This document shows positions 53,683 through 63,790 of a stretch of 64,000 nucleotides of DNA, in pieces. Each line of letters opens with the position of its first letter. Positions within the stretch are counted from its first letter, which is position 1. The stretch comes from Piezodorus guildinii (Eukaryota > Arthropoda > Insecta > Hemiptera > Pentatomidae). A program made the translations under genes and the position numbers. The notes under the pieces were generated by a model. The model was not told the DNA's origin. It saw only the letters and a program-made list of their open reading frames with translations, and ran no database searches. The stretch lies in contig CM041295.1 in assembly GCA_023052935.1 (NCBI GenBank), positions 18,352,880-18,416,879 of the forward strand. Reading direction: 5' to 3'.

Positions 53683-54159
53683 ACAATATTATGTAAATAG
53701 TTTTCGAAACCATTTAATCACTGTACTTTTACAACGCTTCCGTTTATTTTAGATGTCTCACTATTTTAAGTTTAATATTGTGTAGTAATCAATATTATGT
53801 TAAAAATGTTGTATTATGCAGTTCGTTTTATTTCTGTTTACTATTTTGTCAAGGAGTACTTGTTTTATCTTTCGTTTCATGTTTTTGGTAAAGAGAGTTA
53901 TATTTCTTTTATAATTGTAAATTTGTACAAGACTTTGTCTTTCACAAATAAAATATATTCTATTCTATTCTAGTCATATGTATAGTACAATATATAATTT
54001 CGAAATTATAAACCGTGATTACGACCAATCCAAACTTAGCCCGATATTCTGTATATGTACAAATCTAATTATGAAAAAAGTGAATATGTTGCAGAATAAA
54101 TTCTGGAGAATCAGTAAATATTATCCATGCAATACTTCAATACAAATATTTTTAATATT

Positions 54160-54510
54160 TATTGAGATATATTACAATTTGTTTCTAATTGAACATTTAT
54201 AATGATATGAGACCACATTCATTATAAACCGAGACCACATTATATATATATATATATATATACTAATAAAAAACACGAACCTATAATTGAGATAAATGAA
54301 ATAAATAAGTAAGAAATAGATTAACATTATACAAACAATCATAACTTTATACAATATTTAAAATTTGTTAAAGGAACCCCAGACTGGACCTTTTCCTCCA
54401 CTTGTAGAAGGAAAAGCGGGGTCCAAGAAATCCCAGCGCCTCGCTCTCAGCCCCGTCACTGGTGTGAGCCAGTGAAGGCCGATCTAGGGCGTATTCATGT
54501 AATACTAAAA
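54160..54510 (-). mobile_element. Jockey-2 3' UTR, antisense
   Basis: Antisense match to 48180-48560: TGAGACCACATTCAT, GGGGTCCAAGAAATCCCAGCG, CCCCGTCACTGGT. A TA microsatellite at 54240-54262 interrupts it. UTR only. Confidence 0.72.
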
Positions 54511-54729
54511 TCAAAATTATGCATACAGAATGTGGAGTACCTTTTGTTTAAAAAAAAAAAAAAGTCACCAAAATTTGAAAGCAATTCTTTTTCGAGTGCA
54601 AGTAAAATAAAAATCATCTTATGAAAAAACATTGGATGCGGAATTCATAACAGAAATATATTATAAGAATATATATATTTATTTGAACTTATTCGGGATT
54701 TAGGTCCTTAACCCTAATAATTTCTTAAT
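54511..54729. other. AT-rich spacer
   Basis: No feature recognised. Confidence 0.4.
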
Positions 54730-54757
54730 CCCTCCTTCTTAATTTTCTTTATTTGAC

Positions 54758-54778
54758 GTTTCGATCCTCCGTCATAAA
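54758..54778 (-). ncRNA. Penelope 3' tail, hammerhead-like remnant
   Basis: Minus strand reads TATGACGGAGGATCGAAACG. The GACGGAGGATCGAAACGTC form resembles the CUGAUGA...GAAAC core of Penelope-associated hammerheads with the first box damaged. Here it lies on the correct side of the Penelope coding region. Confidence 0.4.
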
Positions 54779-55262
54779 CATAAGATCCTTTTCAACACTG
54801 CAAGTATACATAATTGTTTACATTTTGGTGGTATATTGACTACATTTTTTATAAACTATCTATCTACAGCCAGATACAATATATGATAAAAACATCTTAC
54901 CAAAGAATTTTATTAAGCACCGGCACACCACTCAGGCTAACAACTGGCACTGGGATCTCCAAGCCCTCCCCTCTCCAGCGCTGGCGGCCGAAGCTCAACT
55001 TATCAATAAATAAATTTAATAATAACACCACTGTTCCAAATCTAACGGTCCAAATCCAAATTTCTAGTCAATAAACTTAATCATAATTTGTCTAGTAAAA
55101 ATAAAAACTCAACAAAGCTCAAAAGTATATCATGAAAACAACAATAAAGCAACCCAAACTATTATAAAAAACAATAACAATAAAACAATCTAAAATATTT
55201 TATATAAATAATAGTAATAAAAACTATTAACAATAAATAACCCAACCAAAAATTTTCCTTTG

Positions 55263-55496
55263 TCAAATTATTTTTCCTAATTTGTTTAAAATATTATTAC
55301 ATACATTGCTCAGTTTTGTGCAATCATTCCGCGCATTTACACTGTGTTCGGTCCTAATGATGTGCATTATTTTGAGAATCAGTCTCTTATCTTTATTTTT
55401 TTCTACATCTAGAACCGTTACGTCTTTAAAATCAAACTTATGGTTATTTTTAATAGCGTGACTCGCTAAGGCCGTTTCTTCTTTTTTAGATTCCAC
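55263..55496 (-). pseudogene. Penelope GIY-YIG endonuclease, C-terminal part
   Basis: Frame of 77 codons: KKEETALASHAIKNNHKFDF, then KDVTVLDVEKNKDKRLILKI and MHIIRTEHSVNARNDCTKLS. In intact relatives this follows the YIGxT and LxxRxxxH motifs; here those lie upstream in a shifted frame (NIVYKIDCPN readable, the YIGQT part mutated). The endonuclease nicks DNA to prime reverse transcription. Inactive by frameshift. Confidence 0.82.
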
Positions 55497-55897
55497 GCTG
55501 TATTTATGCAGGTAAATTCTTTCATTTAAATATTGTGAAGTTTAACCGACAATGTGCCTTCACGATTTGGGCAATCTATTTTATATACAATGTTAGCCAA
55601 TTTTTCTTTATTGGTTTTATCATTAAGTCTAGAGTAGGGCATTTTTTTTTTAAATTATTATTATATTTGTACATAATATTTATTTTTTCATTTTTGAATA
55701 TCCTCTTTATTATGGGGGCCAGTGGTCTGATATACCCAATAGAAAAATAAGAATCTACAGGGTTACGTTTTTTCTTTTTGTGAGAAAATGTTTCATAAGC
55801 CCCCCGTAGACACTTCTCTATGACACCTTCAGGGTAACCATTATTTTTTTTAATTTCTCTTACTCGCCTAATATTTTCGTCTTTATAGGAGATACTG

Positions 55898-56102
55898 TTG
55901 GTAGGAGATAAAATTGGTATTCGATGATCCGACTGTTAGGCGTCCGAAAGGTAGGCCGAAGCATCGATGGGAGGATTGCGTTAAGGCTGATCTCGGGGGC
56001 TTGGGCTAGAACGGTGAACATTGGACGAGTCTGTGTAGGCGGAATTTGATGGTATCGGCATCGAACCTTCGGGTTCGGTAAGCCTATTATTATTATTACT
56101 TG
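55898..56102 (+). mobile_element. RTE-1 3' tail inserted in the Penelope element
   Basis: About 205 bp with the RPKGRPKHRWEDCVKADLG coding tail and (TTA)n end. 11 bp TSD AGGAGATACTG (55887-55897 and 56103-56113). About 16 bases at its left edge do not match RTE-1 and may be filler added on insertion. Confidence 0.85.
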
Positions 56103-56655
56103 AGGAGATACTGCTCAGAGCTGTTGCTCTGTAACATATATTTCTCCCAGTGTTGATCTTAATTTTTAGGTCGTGGCAAGTATTAAAATTTAAAATACGG
56201 CCACCATTGTATTTTCTTTCGTGCCATCATACTTTTGTGTGCTCTACCCTGCAAATTATTTTTTGTATATAAAAATGTTATCATATTGTCTTTTTCTTCT
56301 TCCATAGTAAATTTTATGTGTTGAAAAAATTTATGTGTGTTGAACTTTATTAAAATGCCTCAAAATACCATTTAAGCTGTCTGTCGGAATACTTAAAATT
56401 GTGTCATCAACATATTTTTTTTAATTGTACCTCTATGGGAAATATATTCCACCAAATCATCCAATTTTGCAAAATATGTGATAAAAATTTGGCTAAATTA
56501 AATGTAGAATAGTTTACAAAAGAAATTATTGGTCGTAAAGGTATTAAATCGGGCTTGTGTATTTTCGGGAGTCCATAATTTTTCGGTGGTAATGCATTAT
56601 TCGTATTAATTCGTACTTATTGTATTGATCGAGTCTTATCAATCCTAATTTTTTT

Positions 56656-56840
56656 TTTTTTTTTTTATTGAGATATATTACAATTTGTTACAAAATGAAC
56701 AATAATAATATTGATAAGAGACCACATTCATACTATATATACAGAAAATAATAATAATAGTCAAATTACATAAAATAGAACATAAATAAATTCATAATTC
56801 TAAATTAAACAACAATGTTGCCAATTTATTATTTTCCTTC
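56656..56840 (-). mobile_element. Jockey-2 3' UTR, antisense
   Basis: A 17-base T run followed by TTGAGATATATTACAATTTG and GAGACCACATTCATAC, as in the tail at 54160. UTR only; it marks the upstream edge of the Penelope element. Confidence 0.7.
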
Positions 56841-56932
56841 GTTAAGTTTTTTTTTTTTTAATTATCATATAAAAAGGTCGATGAATTAGATTTTTGTATA
56901 TATATTATATATATACAACGCGTTGCCATGTT

Positions 56933-57152
56933 GCCAATTGCCAACGCGGCGACTCAAATAGGCGAGTTAAGTTGTCAGGCTCACTGAAGAACGAATCTCC
57001 CGCTCAACCGACTGGTAGGCGTCTAATAGGTTGGCCGAAGCGTAGATGGGAGTGATGTGTTAGGTCTGATCGGATATATGGGCATAGGATTTTATTATGT
57101 AGACAACGATTGGTGGTACCGTCACCGGATCTTCGAGTTCACTGTTGTTATT
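56933..57152 (+). mobile_element. RTE-1 3' tail
   Basis: Nucleotide match to GCGGCGACTCAAATAGGCGAG, CCGACTGGTAGGCGTC, GGCCGAAGCGTAGATGGGAG and ACCGGATCTTCGAGTTC; ends near a decayed TTA tail. Numerous indels. Confidence 0.75.
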
Positions 57153-57819
57153 AAACATTATGGCAATCATACGAAAGTGATTAATGCCAGGATTCGTTGT
57201 CGAACTTTTAGTTTTATAATTGCCATATTTCGGTTATCCTTAGATTCAATTGACAAAAATAATAGGACTTTTTTTCCTATCTATGCAAAGAGAAAATATT
57301 CATTAATAAAAATTAAAAAAAAAAAAACATACTGGTTTCATATAAGTATGGCTATGTATTGTTTAGTTTTTTAAGACACGTATATAAAAACAATTAAACA
57401 TTCTGGCCGGAGTTCAATTTCCTCTTGAATTATATTTATTATTTATAGAAATATTGTTTACACTGAGGCAAGTGTCAGAAGTGGATTATCTTATTTAGAC
57501 TAGGGCTTAAAAAGTTTATATTAGTGTCTATTTTTGCTTTTTTAGTATAATAGTTTGCACATATGTACTCTGAAATATTTAATCGTAGAGGATATTTCAA
57601 CCTCAGAATGTAAACTTTTCAGAAAATGATAACTGTTTCAGAAAAAATAATGGTAGCTCAGTGAACCGAATTACTTGAGTAAGAGATCATTTTGTTTCGT
57701 ATGATAAATGCATTAAATGATCTCTAGAACAAACAAATTATACAAAACCAATAGTTCTAATGCCATTTCTTAAAAGAGCCATGCCCAATTCTTTTTATAA
57801 TTTAAATGTATATTTTCTT
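57153..57819. other. AT-rich spacer
   Basis: No feature recognised. Confidence 0.4.
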
Positions 57820-58410
57820 AAGCCTTTCTCGACGTAGAAAAGACCTTCGACCAAGTCTGTCACCCAGGACTGCTTTACAAACACCGTGAATTCTGCCATA
57901 CAGTATCCTTCAATAACACACCCCTTGTTGTTGAACAGATCCGCAATCTCCTGCTTGACAAACTCTTAACAGAGGATCCGCACACTAGACAGAAAAGACA
58001 AAATCAGCTCACCATACCGGTACTCCAATAATTGCTAAACAGCCGTTCTAACTATCCGCTTAACCACAAAAGACATTATTTAAGTAACAACACGAACATT
58101 ATAATAGAATAGGCCAATCTGGACTTTCCTAATTGAGCTTTAGAGCTCTACTAAACCATCGAATTTCACCAGCATCTAATCCTTACAATCAAAAATCCTT
58201 AACGCTCCTTATTTAGTCACGAATAAACTAATCCATAAAGAACTTGATGGTCCATATGTTGCTGGCGAAACAAATATTACTCCTTCCATGACAATCTCCA
58301 TTCCCACTCTAAACTACTTGTAGCAATCCTTGCTTCCTCTTTAATTTCTAATATTCCCTCGAGGCATCTGAAAAGAAGATGAGCACAAGACGTTCTAGTT
58401 TAAATCACTT
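57820..58410 (+). mobile_element. Jockey-1 fragment, internally deleted
   Basis: Begins near the RT motif (AFLDVEKTFDQVCHPGLLYK), then skips the YADD region and resumes at VEQIRNL, LLDKLLTEDPHTRQKRQNQL and the C-terminal CHLKRR-like end. Frequent stops; among the oldest Jockey-1 copies here. Confidence 0.75.
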
Positions 58411-58496
58411 ACTGGAGTAAAAAAGAGAAAAGAAAAAGATTCAACGTACAATAATGTGAGTAATTGAAAAAAAAAAAAATGCGAAGAAATATATAT

Positions 58497-59372
58497 TTTA
58501 AAAAAAATCATTTTATTGGTATTTACAACTGTATTTACAAAAATACATCAAGTAAATGTGATGTGTTATATAATACAATGACTTGATATACATGTAGAGA
58601 AGCTTCTCATTGGAAGCACTCTAAAAATATTTTAAACTAGAAAGTCCCGGGGCCATTTCCTTTTCAGGCGCCTCGGAGGATTATCCGGAATTGAAGAGGA
58701 AGAAAGAAGGTGCGAATGGAGTTTGTCATGAAAGGATTAATACCTGGTCCGGGCCAAATCAGTAACAGAGTGAACATTAAGGTCTTTATGGATAAGTTTA
58801 TTCGTGACAAAGTAAGGAGCATTGAGGATTTTACTAAGGATTTTGGATTGTAAGGATTGGATGCGGGAAGAATTTGATGGTTTAGTAGAGCCCCAAAGCT
58901 CTACTCCGTAAGTCCAGATTGGTCTTATAATAGTCATGTGGATAAGCCTTTTGTAGTTCAGAGGAAGTTTTGACCGTTTGTCTAGTAAGTGTTGAAGCAG
59001 CCTAATGCGGCGTGCAGTTTCTTGTCGTTTTCGTCGTGCATGTGGATTCCAAGTTAGGCGTTTGTCAAGACGAAGTCCTAAGTATCGGATCTGTTCAACA
59101 GGAGATAGTTGAGTGTAATTAAAGGATACTGTAGGGCAGGAAGTCAAAGGTTTATGACGAAGGGTAAAGGTTATTTGATGGGATTTGTTGGAATTTATTT
59201 TATTCTCCAGTACTGACACCATACTTCTAGGTCTTTGATGTAGGCTTGAAGGGTATTTGAGGCAACAAATGGATCTTTATGAACTGATAACACGCAGGTG
59301 TCATCAGCATACGTAGAAAGGAAAGTGTTAAGATGGGTTGGGATATCAGCTTCGCGAAGAAATATGAGGGAT
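58497..59372 (-). mobile_element. Jockey-1 3' third, antisense, with YADD
   Basis: Antisense 3' UTR from 58497 and an open frame 59222-58737 (161 codons): NKINSNKSHQITFTLRHKPL, VEQIRYLGLRLDKRLTWNPH and YGVELWGSTKPSNSSRIQSL. Upstream, the YADDTCVLS catalytic box is readable at about 59305-59285. The C-terminus is frameshifted at about 58735. T- or A-rich left end; no TSD resolved. Confidence 0.87.
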
Positions 59373-59499
59373 TTTTCTCATCGACGTACAGAGGGAAAAG
59401 ATAGCGAATTAGTGGCCAAAATTCTATAACTTTTTATCAAATTAAGATAAATGAAAAATTCTTATTGCCCTTTTTTAAATACTTTATTTTTTTCAATGA

Positions 59500-59613
59500 T
59501 CACCTTCCAAGGCCTAGTCCCCTAAGCCAAACTTAACACTATCCTCCCATCGACGCTTCGGCATACCTATCAAACGCCTACCTGTCGGTTCAGCCAATAC
59601 CAACTAAATCAAC
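59500..59613 (-). mobile_element. RTE-1 tail fragment, antisense
   Basis: Complement of TTGGTATTGGCTGAACCGAC, GGTAGGCGTTTGATAGG and CGTCGATGGGAGGATAGTG, i.e. the LVLAEPTGRRLIGMPKRRWE region. No tail remains. Confidence 0.72.
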
Positions 59614-59629
59614 AATAACAAAATTATTA

Positions 59630-59713
59630 GCGCGACATGTGGCCTCCCTATGCAGGCTCCCATTGAAATGCATGTTAATTTTGTAGCGTCACGTTCTCGC
59701 TACATGTCGCGCC
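59630..59713. repeat. inverted repeat, GCGCGACATGT
   Basis: Perfect 11 bp arms (about 59630-59640 and 59702-59712) separated by about 61 bp. The flanking CTATGCAGGCTCCCATT and CTATGCGGGAACCTC also resemble each other. Purpose unknown; a MITE or SINE relic is possible. Confidence 0.5.
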
Positions 59714-60281
59714 ACTATGCGGGAACCTCAAAAGCGTTTTCATATGGGCCTCGGCTCGTATTTAGGTTTGTGAGATTGCATTTAGTTGGGTTCGTTGAAA
59801 TCGCTATCTCCTCATTCCGAGAATTCTGTGGGAGTCCCATTCCCGTGGCTTAGCCATGTCGTAGCTTGATCTAGGAATTAGGATTTGTGCTGGATCTAGG
59901 GGCAGTCTAATTGAGGCTCTGCTTGGAGAATCAGTGCCGGCTTTTTAGAACTCTATTTCTTACATAAGAAATGCTTTTCTTCAAAGAGTTTTTCTCTTTC
60001 ATTATCCCAGAAGTTCACTTCCAAAAGAGAATTCCATTGAAATTTTATGAATGAATGCATGAATAAGAATATTTATTTACAGAAGCAAAATTACATGTCC
60101 TTAATAAGTACAGAATATTATAGCAATAGCAAAAACCAGTCTGAAAGAATTGACTCTAAAATTAGGTGCAAGATACGGCATGAAAAAATAAAATTTAGAA
60201 ATATATTTTCAGATAAAAAATAACTCATTTAGAACTAACTAATAATAAAATATAACTATTTTTTCTAAATTAAGTTTAAAA
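59714..60281. other. unassigned spacer
   Basis: No recognised feature. An open frame at 59650-59853 overlaps the inverted repeat and is not convincing. Confidence 0.35.
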
Positions 60282-60545
60282 ATTAAAAATCTGGTGCGGG
60301 CAACACACGATTTTCACTTACTTCGACTGTTAAAATTAATTTTAAAACAATTAAATATACATTTAAAAACTTCAATTTGAAAAATATTTTAAGTTAATTT
60401 AAAAATAACGCGTATACATTTTCATTGGAAACATATGATTTAGATTTAATTTTATAACTATATTAAATTGTTATACTGTTATAAGTTTATTTCCTACTCC
60501 TCACTTTGTATTACCTTTTACAACTTTGGTTACAAGATCATCTGT
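60282..60545 (-). mobile_element. HLR, one end, antisense
   Basis: Starts AATCTGGTGCGGGCAACACA, CGATTTTCACTTACTTCG and runs about 260 bp inward (GGAAACATATGATTTAG) before similarity fades. Confidence 0.7.
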
Positions 60546-61319
60546 TTTCTGTTATTACTGTTTTTTTGTTTTTTTTGTTTGTTTTTTTATAAAAAAACAA
60601 AAACAAAAATTACATAAAAAAATAGTTTTACTCTTTTATCATTTAGACGGTCAGAAAATTTGTCCAACTTGTATATTTAGCCGTCATTCGTCAATGTCAT
60701 TAAGATAATAAGGTCGATATTTCTGGATTAAATCAGTTTTGTGAGCTTGTTGATGAGGAATAAGTTAGTGAGGGACCAGTCTGCTCGAGCAAGAGAATTG
60801 TATAAAAAACATTTCTTCCGATCCCTCTCCAACCATGGCTATTGTTTTTGAACCATGAGCTCTCTCTTATCTTAAAAAAACAGACATCCGAAATAAACAA
60901 GACGTTAGATTAGATACATTAGATAGCGTTGCAACCACGCACTCCTTATTGCCGTTTATTGGACCATGATCATTTGCTTTGGATAAGCCTCAGGTCTCTG
61001 TGTAACAAATAAAAGCCAAACCCAGACTAGACCACGTTGAAAAATCATTAAGGTCTCCAGGAAAATCACAGAAGTAAGTGTGAGTCATTGTAAGCCAGTG
61101 TACATACGAAATCTAAATAACGCAGTAAACAAAAACAATAATATGTCAACAATAGTACATCCCCAATGACTGTTTTGATGTATATAAATCGATGATAAAC
61201 GCATAAACAATACTATCATACTCAAAGGAAATATTAACTTACTATAAATCGTAACTGATGTAACCAGTCTTACAGAACCTTATCAATATTATGTAAAATA
61301 TCAATCTAAAGTCTTAAAA
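60546..61319. other. unassigned spacer
   Basis: No recognised feature. Confidence 0.35.
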
Positions 61320-61371
61320 GATATTTTTTTTTCTTTTTTTTTACTTATTTTATTTTATTTTAGTATTATTT

Positions 61372-61870
61372 TTCAAAACAGATGTATTATTATTTTGAAA
61401 ATATTTTTGTTTTTTATTTTAACTCTACTATATTGGAAAAAAAAAAAAAGAAAAAAAAAAAAACTGTTAATTTATCTTGATCAATATACTAATTTATTTT
61501 TTATTTTATTTTATTTTTTAACAGATATATTATTATTTTAAAAAGCATTGTATTTTTTTTGCTTTATTTATTTTATCTATACTATATTAAAGAAAAAACA
61601 GAAAAAAAAATTAATTTATCTTTATCTCTATCGTAATTATTTATTTTATCTTTTCAAACAGATGCATTATTATTTTAAAATCATATGTATTTGCTTTTTG
61701 TTTATACAGTGGAGCATTGAAGAAAAAATAAATAAATAAAGAACTTAATTTATTCTTATAAATATGTATTTTTAATTTTTTATTTATTGTATTATTATTT
61801 TTTTATTTATTCTTTTTTTTAAAATTATTTTAAACATATGTATTATTATTTCAAAAGCGTATGTATATAT
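61372..61870. repeat. AT-rich tandem array, about 140 bp period, four units
   Basis: A CAGATGTATTATTATTTTRAAA motif recurs at about 61379, 61522, 61659 and 61836. Between repeats lie a CTATACTATATT block and an A-rich AAAGAAAAAA block in the same order. Spacing is 136-180 bp. Units are diverged. Satellite-like; no coding role. Confidence 0.65.
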
Positions 61871-61884
61871 ACACTTTAAACATG

Positions 61885-61971
61885 TATTGTGAATAGCCTA
61901 GCCAGGCTCTATTTGTAAGGGGAATACCCCAAAGACAAATAAAAATATATTCAATATTCTATATTCTAGTA
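61885..61971 (+). mobile_element. LINE 3' tail, same family as 52229-53963 (tentative)
   Basis: AAAGACAAATAAAAATATAT followed by TTCAATATTCTATATTCTAG resembles the (TTCTA)n end at 53930-53963. Too short for more. Confidence 0.4.
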
Positions 61972-61975
61972 AGCC

Positions 61976-62598
61976 AGTGTTAAAACTAGTAGATTTTCTA
62001 TTAAGGGCAAATTTCTTAGGAAGTCGATGGTCTGGCAAGGACAGGACTTTCAGACAATAAATCATTTGAAGAATCAGAGTAAAGATCTCAATTGGTATCA
62101 AGGAACAAAATGTAATTTGGAGTAGTGTAAGGAAGGGAGAATAATTGAAATTTTATAATCCATCATAGATCGGAGAACAAAACTATTACCTAAAGGGTCT
62201 AATAGAATGCTCTAATTACATCATTGATAATGAAGGGGCATGTATAAGTAACCTTGAATAAGTGGCATTGTCCATTGGTAACAATGCTATTGTTCCTCTT
62301 TGTTGCACCGCCATTCTTTACATTAATATGCTCACCTATCAAAGGTTAACATACAATTAATCGAATCAGTCTATCATCGATATTTCATCCCATCAGAGAT
62401 CGATTATCTTTAATATCTCCCGCATCATCAAGATATAAGGCTTTGGCGCGTAATGGGTGTACATTATCCCAGGACTCTTGAGAAAATTAACTCACTCACC
62501 AATGAGCAAACAGTGTGCTGAAACGCCAAAAACGTGATCGAAATTTTTAATTTGCCTAATCAAACTAAAAATGAAACCCAATATTGTCAAGTAACAAG
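61976..62598. other. unassigned spacer
   Basis: No coding region or repeat recognised. Confidence 0.35.

Positions 62599-62599
<1 letters not shown>

Positions 62600-62634
<35 letters not shown>
62600..62634. repeat. A homopolymer of about 35
   Basis: Long uninterrupted A run without an identified retroelement immediately upstream. Confidence 0.9.
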
Positions 62635-62637
<3 letters not shown>

Positions 62638-62698
62638 CCCACTTGTATCCATTTTGAATCCAATTGTTTATTAATTTAACTTCACTTTTATGGTATTT

Positions 62699-62842
62699 AA
62701 GCTAATCGGACGATGCTACTATGGGAGGCCTAATGTTTTCCTACCCAGGTGTAAACAGGATAGGGATCTTACCGACAGGCTCGGCACCACCATTTCGGCG
62801 TCCTCCTCAATCACGCATAACCAAGGATTCTTTGTTCCCATT
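62699..62842 (-). mobile_element. SINE-2 fragment, antisense, diverged
   Basis: Complement of AAGGATTCTTTGTTCCC, GCCGAGCCTGTCGGTAAG, ATCCCTATCCTG and CATCGTCCGATTAGC. The tRNA-like head and the tail are missing. Confidence 0.68.
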
Positions 62843-62849
62843 ATTATTA

Positions 62850-62945
62850 TATTTTTTTCACTACAAGGTAATGAAGAATGATGAAAAGTGAGTAAAACAA
62901 GGTGAGTGTTGGAGATAATAATATAAATTATATTTAATTATATTG
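62850..62945 (+). mobile_element. HLR fragment
   Basis: GTAATGAAGAATGATGAAAAGTGAGTAAAAC and AGATAATAATATAAATTA correspond to the HLR block before its second end. Possibly continuous with 63590-63790 across the Tigger insert. Confidence 0.45.
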
Positions 62946-63031
62946 AATGTATTGGGACTCCTTCAAATTTCAAAACAAATCTGGTTGTTACTATTGAAAG
63001 TGGCCTAATTTCATTCTTTTTAAGAAAGCTA

Positions 63032-63488
63032 ACATGGAGAATCGCCAACTTTGTATTTAAATCAGTGTATTTTCTCTTTGACATAGTGCACGGAGGAGAA
63101 GCCTACTTCAAACGAAAAGCGAGAAAGGCTTGACCTCGAATAAACGCAAATAATAAAAGCAATAACAGACTGAAACTCTAGAAGCCATAAGCTGTCACAG
63201 ACTGTGAATCACAGAATTCAGCTGAATAGATGGGAGAGGTAAGAAGGATTTGGACGGAAAGGAGCCGCACTTTACCGGGAATCAAGACGTATCGTATTTT
63301 TTTTCTTCTTCATTTTTCGTAATAACCGAACAAATTCAATTCTGAGGTCCACAAAAGTAGTTCGTTAGTTCGTTATAAGAGAATAGTTCGTTATAAACGA
63401 GGAGAAAGCATAGTTTTCTATTCATTTTTCAGGGGACCGCAACGATAGTTCGTTATAAACGGGTGTTCGTTAAAAAGAGGGTTTACTG
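63032..63488 (-). mobile_element. Tigger-like element, one end, antisense
   Basis: Minus strand begins CAGTAAACCCTCTTTTTAAC at 63488 with TA beyond (63489-63490), continues with TATAACGAA motifs and reaches the ATG of MSKRKYTDLNTKLAILH (63084). The same 5' part as the element at 31206. The other TIR is not found, so this copy is truncated. Confidence 0.8.
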
Positions 63489-63589
63489 TAATTGGTATTA
63501 TTACACTGACATAAAAAGAAAATAATCTGATAGAGGTAAGGATTACCTTATTAATACCCAAGGATTTAAACCAAGTTCAACTTTTGTAA

Positions 63590-63790
63590 CAGTATTTATG
63601 GCACAACTTGGTACATTTATATTGTTCGATTAATCAATCTGAAACCGATGTTTCCATCGAAATCAATTTGATTCTTTTTAAATTATTTTAATTTAAGTTT
63701 TTCAAAGTAGGGCTTAATTAAAAAATTAATAAATTTATTTTTTAAATTGATGGTACGTGAAAGTTCTGTGTTGCGAGCACCAGATTTTTT
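63590..63790 (+). mobile_element. HLR second end
   Basis: Ends GGTACGTGAAAGTTCTGTGTT...GAGCACCAGATTTTTT, with the preceding GATGTTTCCATCGAAATCAA block. Diverged. Confidence 0.62.

Larger units (their letters stand above)
52229..53963 (+). mobile_element. LINE with (TTCTA)n tail, 5'-truncated, split by HLR
   Basis: A 13 bp repeat TAGTCATATGTAT at 52216-52228 and 53964-53976 brackets the element. Coding sequence runs VSPVNMIAHHYGCREKFNAP to ILEKIIKN, is interrupted by an HLR, and continues NYSTDINRAMNSNSNPIYRL. The 3' end is AAATAAAATATATTCTATTC and repeats. The clade is not certain; the C-terminal cysteine motif and pentanucleotide tail suggest an I- or R1-related LINE. Confidence 0.72.
54730..56655 (-). 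mobile_element. Penelope-like element, antisense, decayed
   Basis: On the minus strand: NNALPPKNYGLPKIHKPDLI and LRPIISFVNYST (56610-56520), then YVDD (about 56416-56396), then YPEGVIEKCLRGAYETFSHK (about 55840), GYIRPLAPIIKRIFKNE, MPYSRLNDKTNKEKLANIVY and KIDCPN (about 55570). The GLPKIHKP, YVDD and GIY-YIG-type endonuclease order is diagnostic of Penelope-like elements. Only about 130 bp separate LRPI from YVDD, so part of the RT is deleted. A cytoplasm-to-nucleus retroelement, now dead. Confidence 0.85.

Noticed and set aside
62600..62634. Poly(A) tail of a retroelement
   Set aside because: No LINE or SINE sequence was recognised directly upstream, so it is listed only as a homopolymer.
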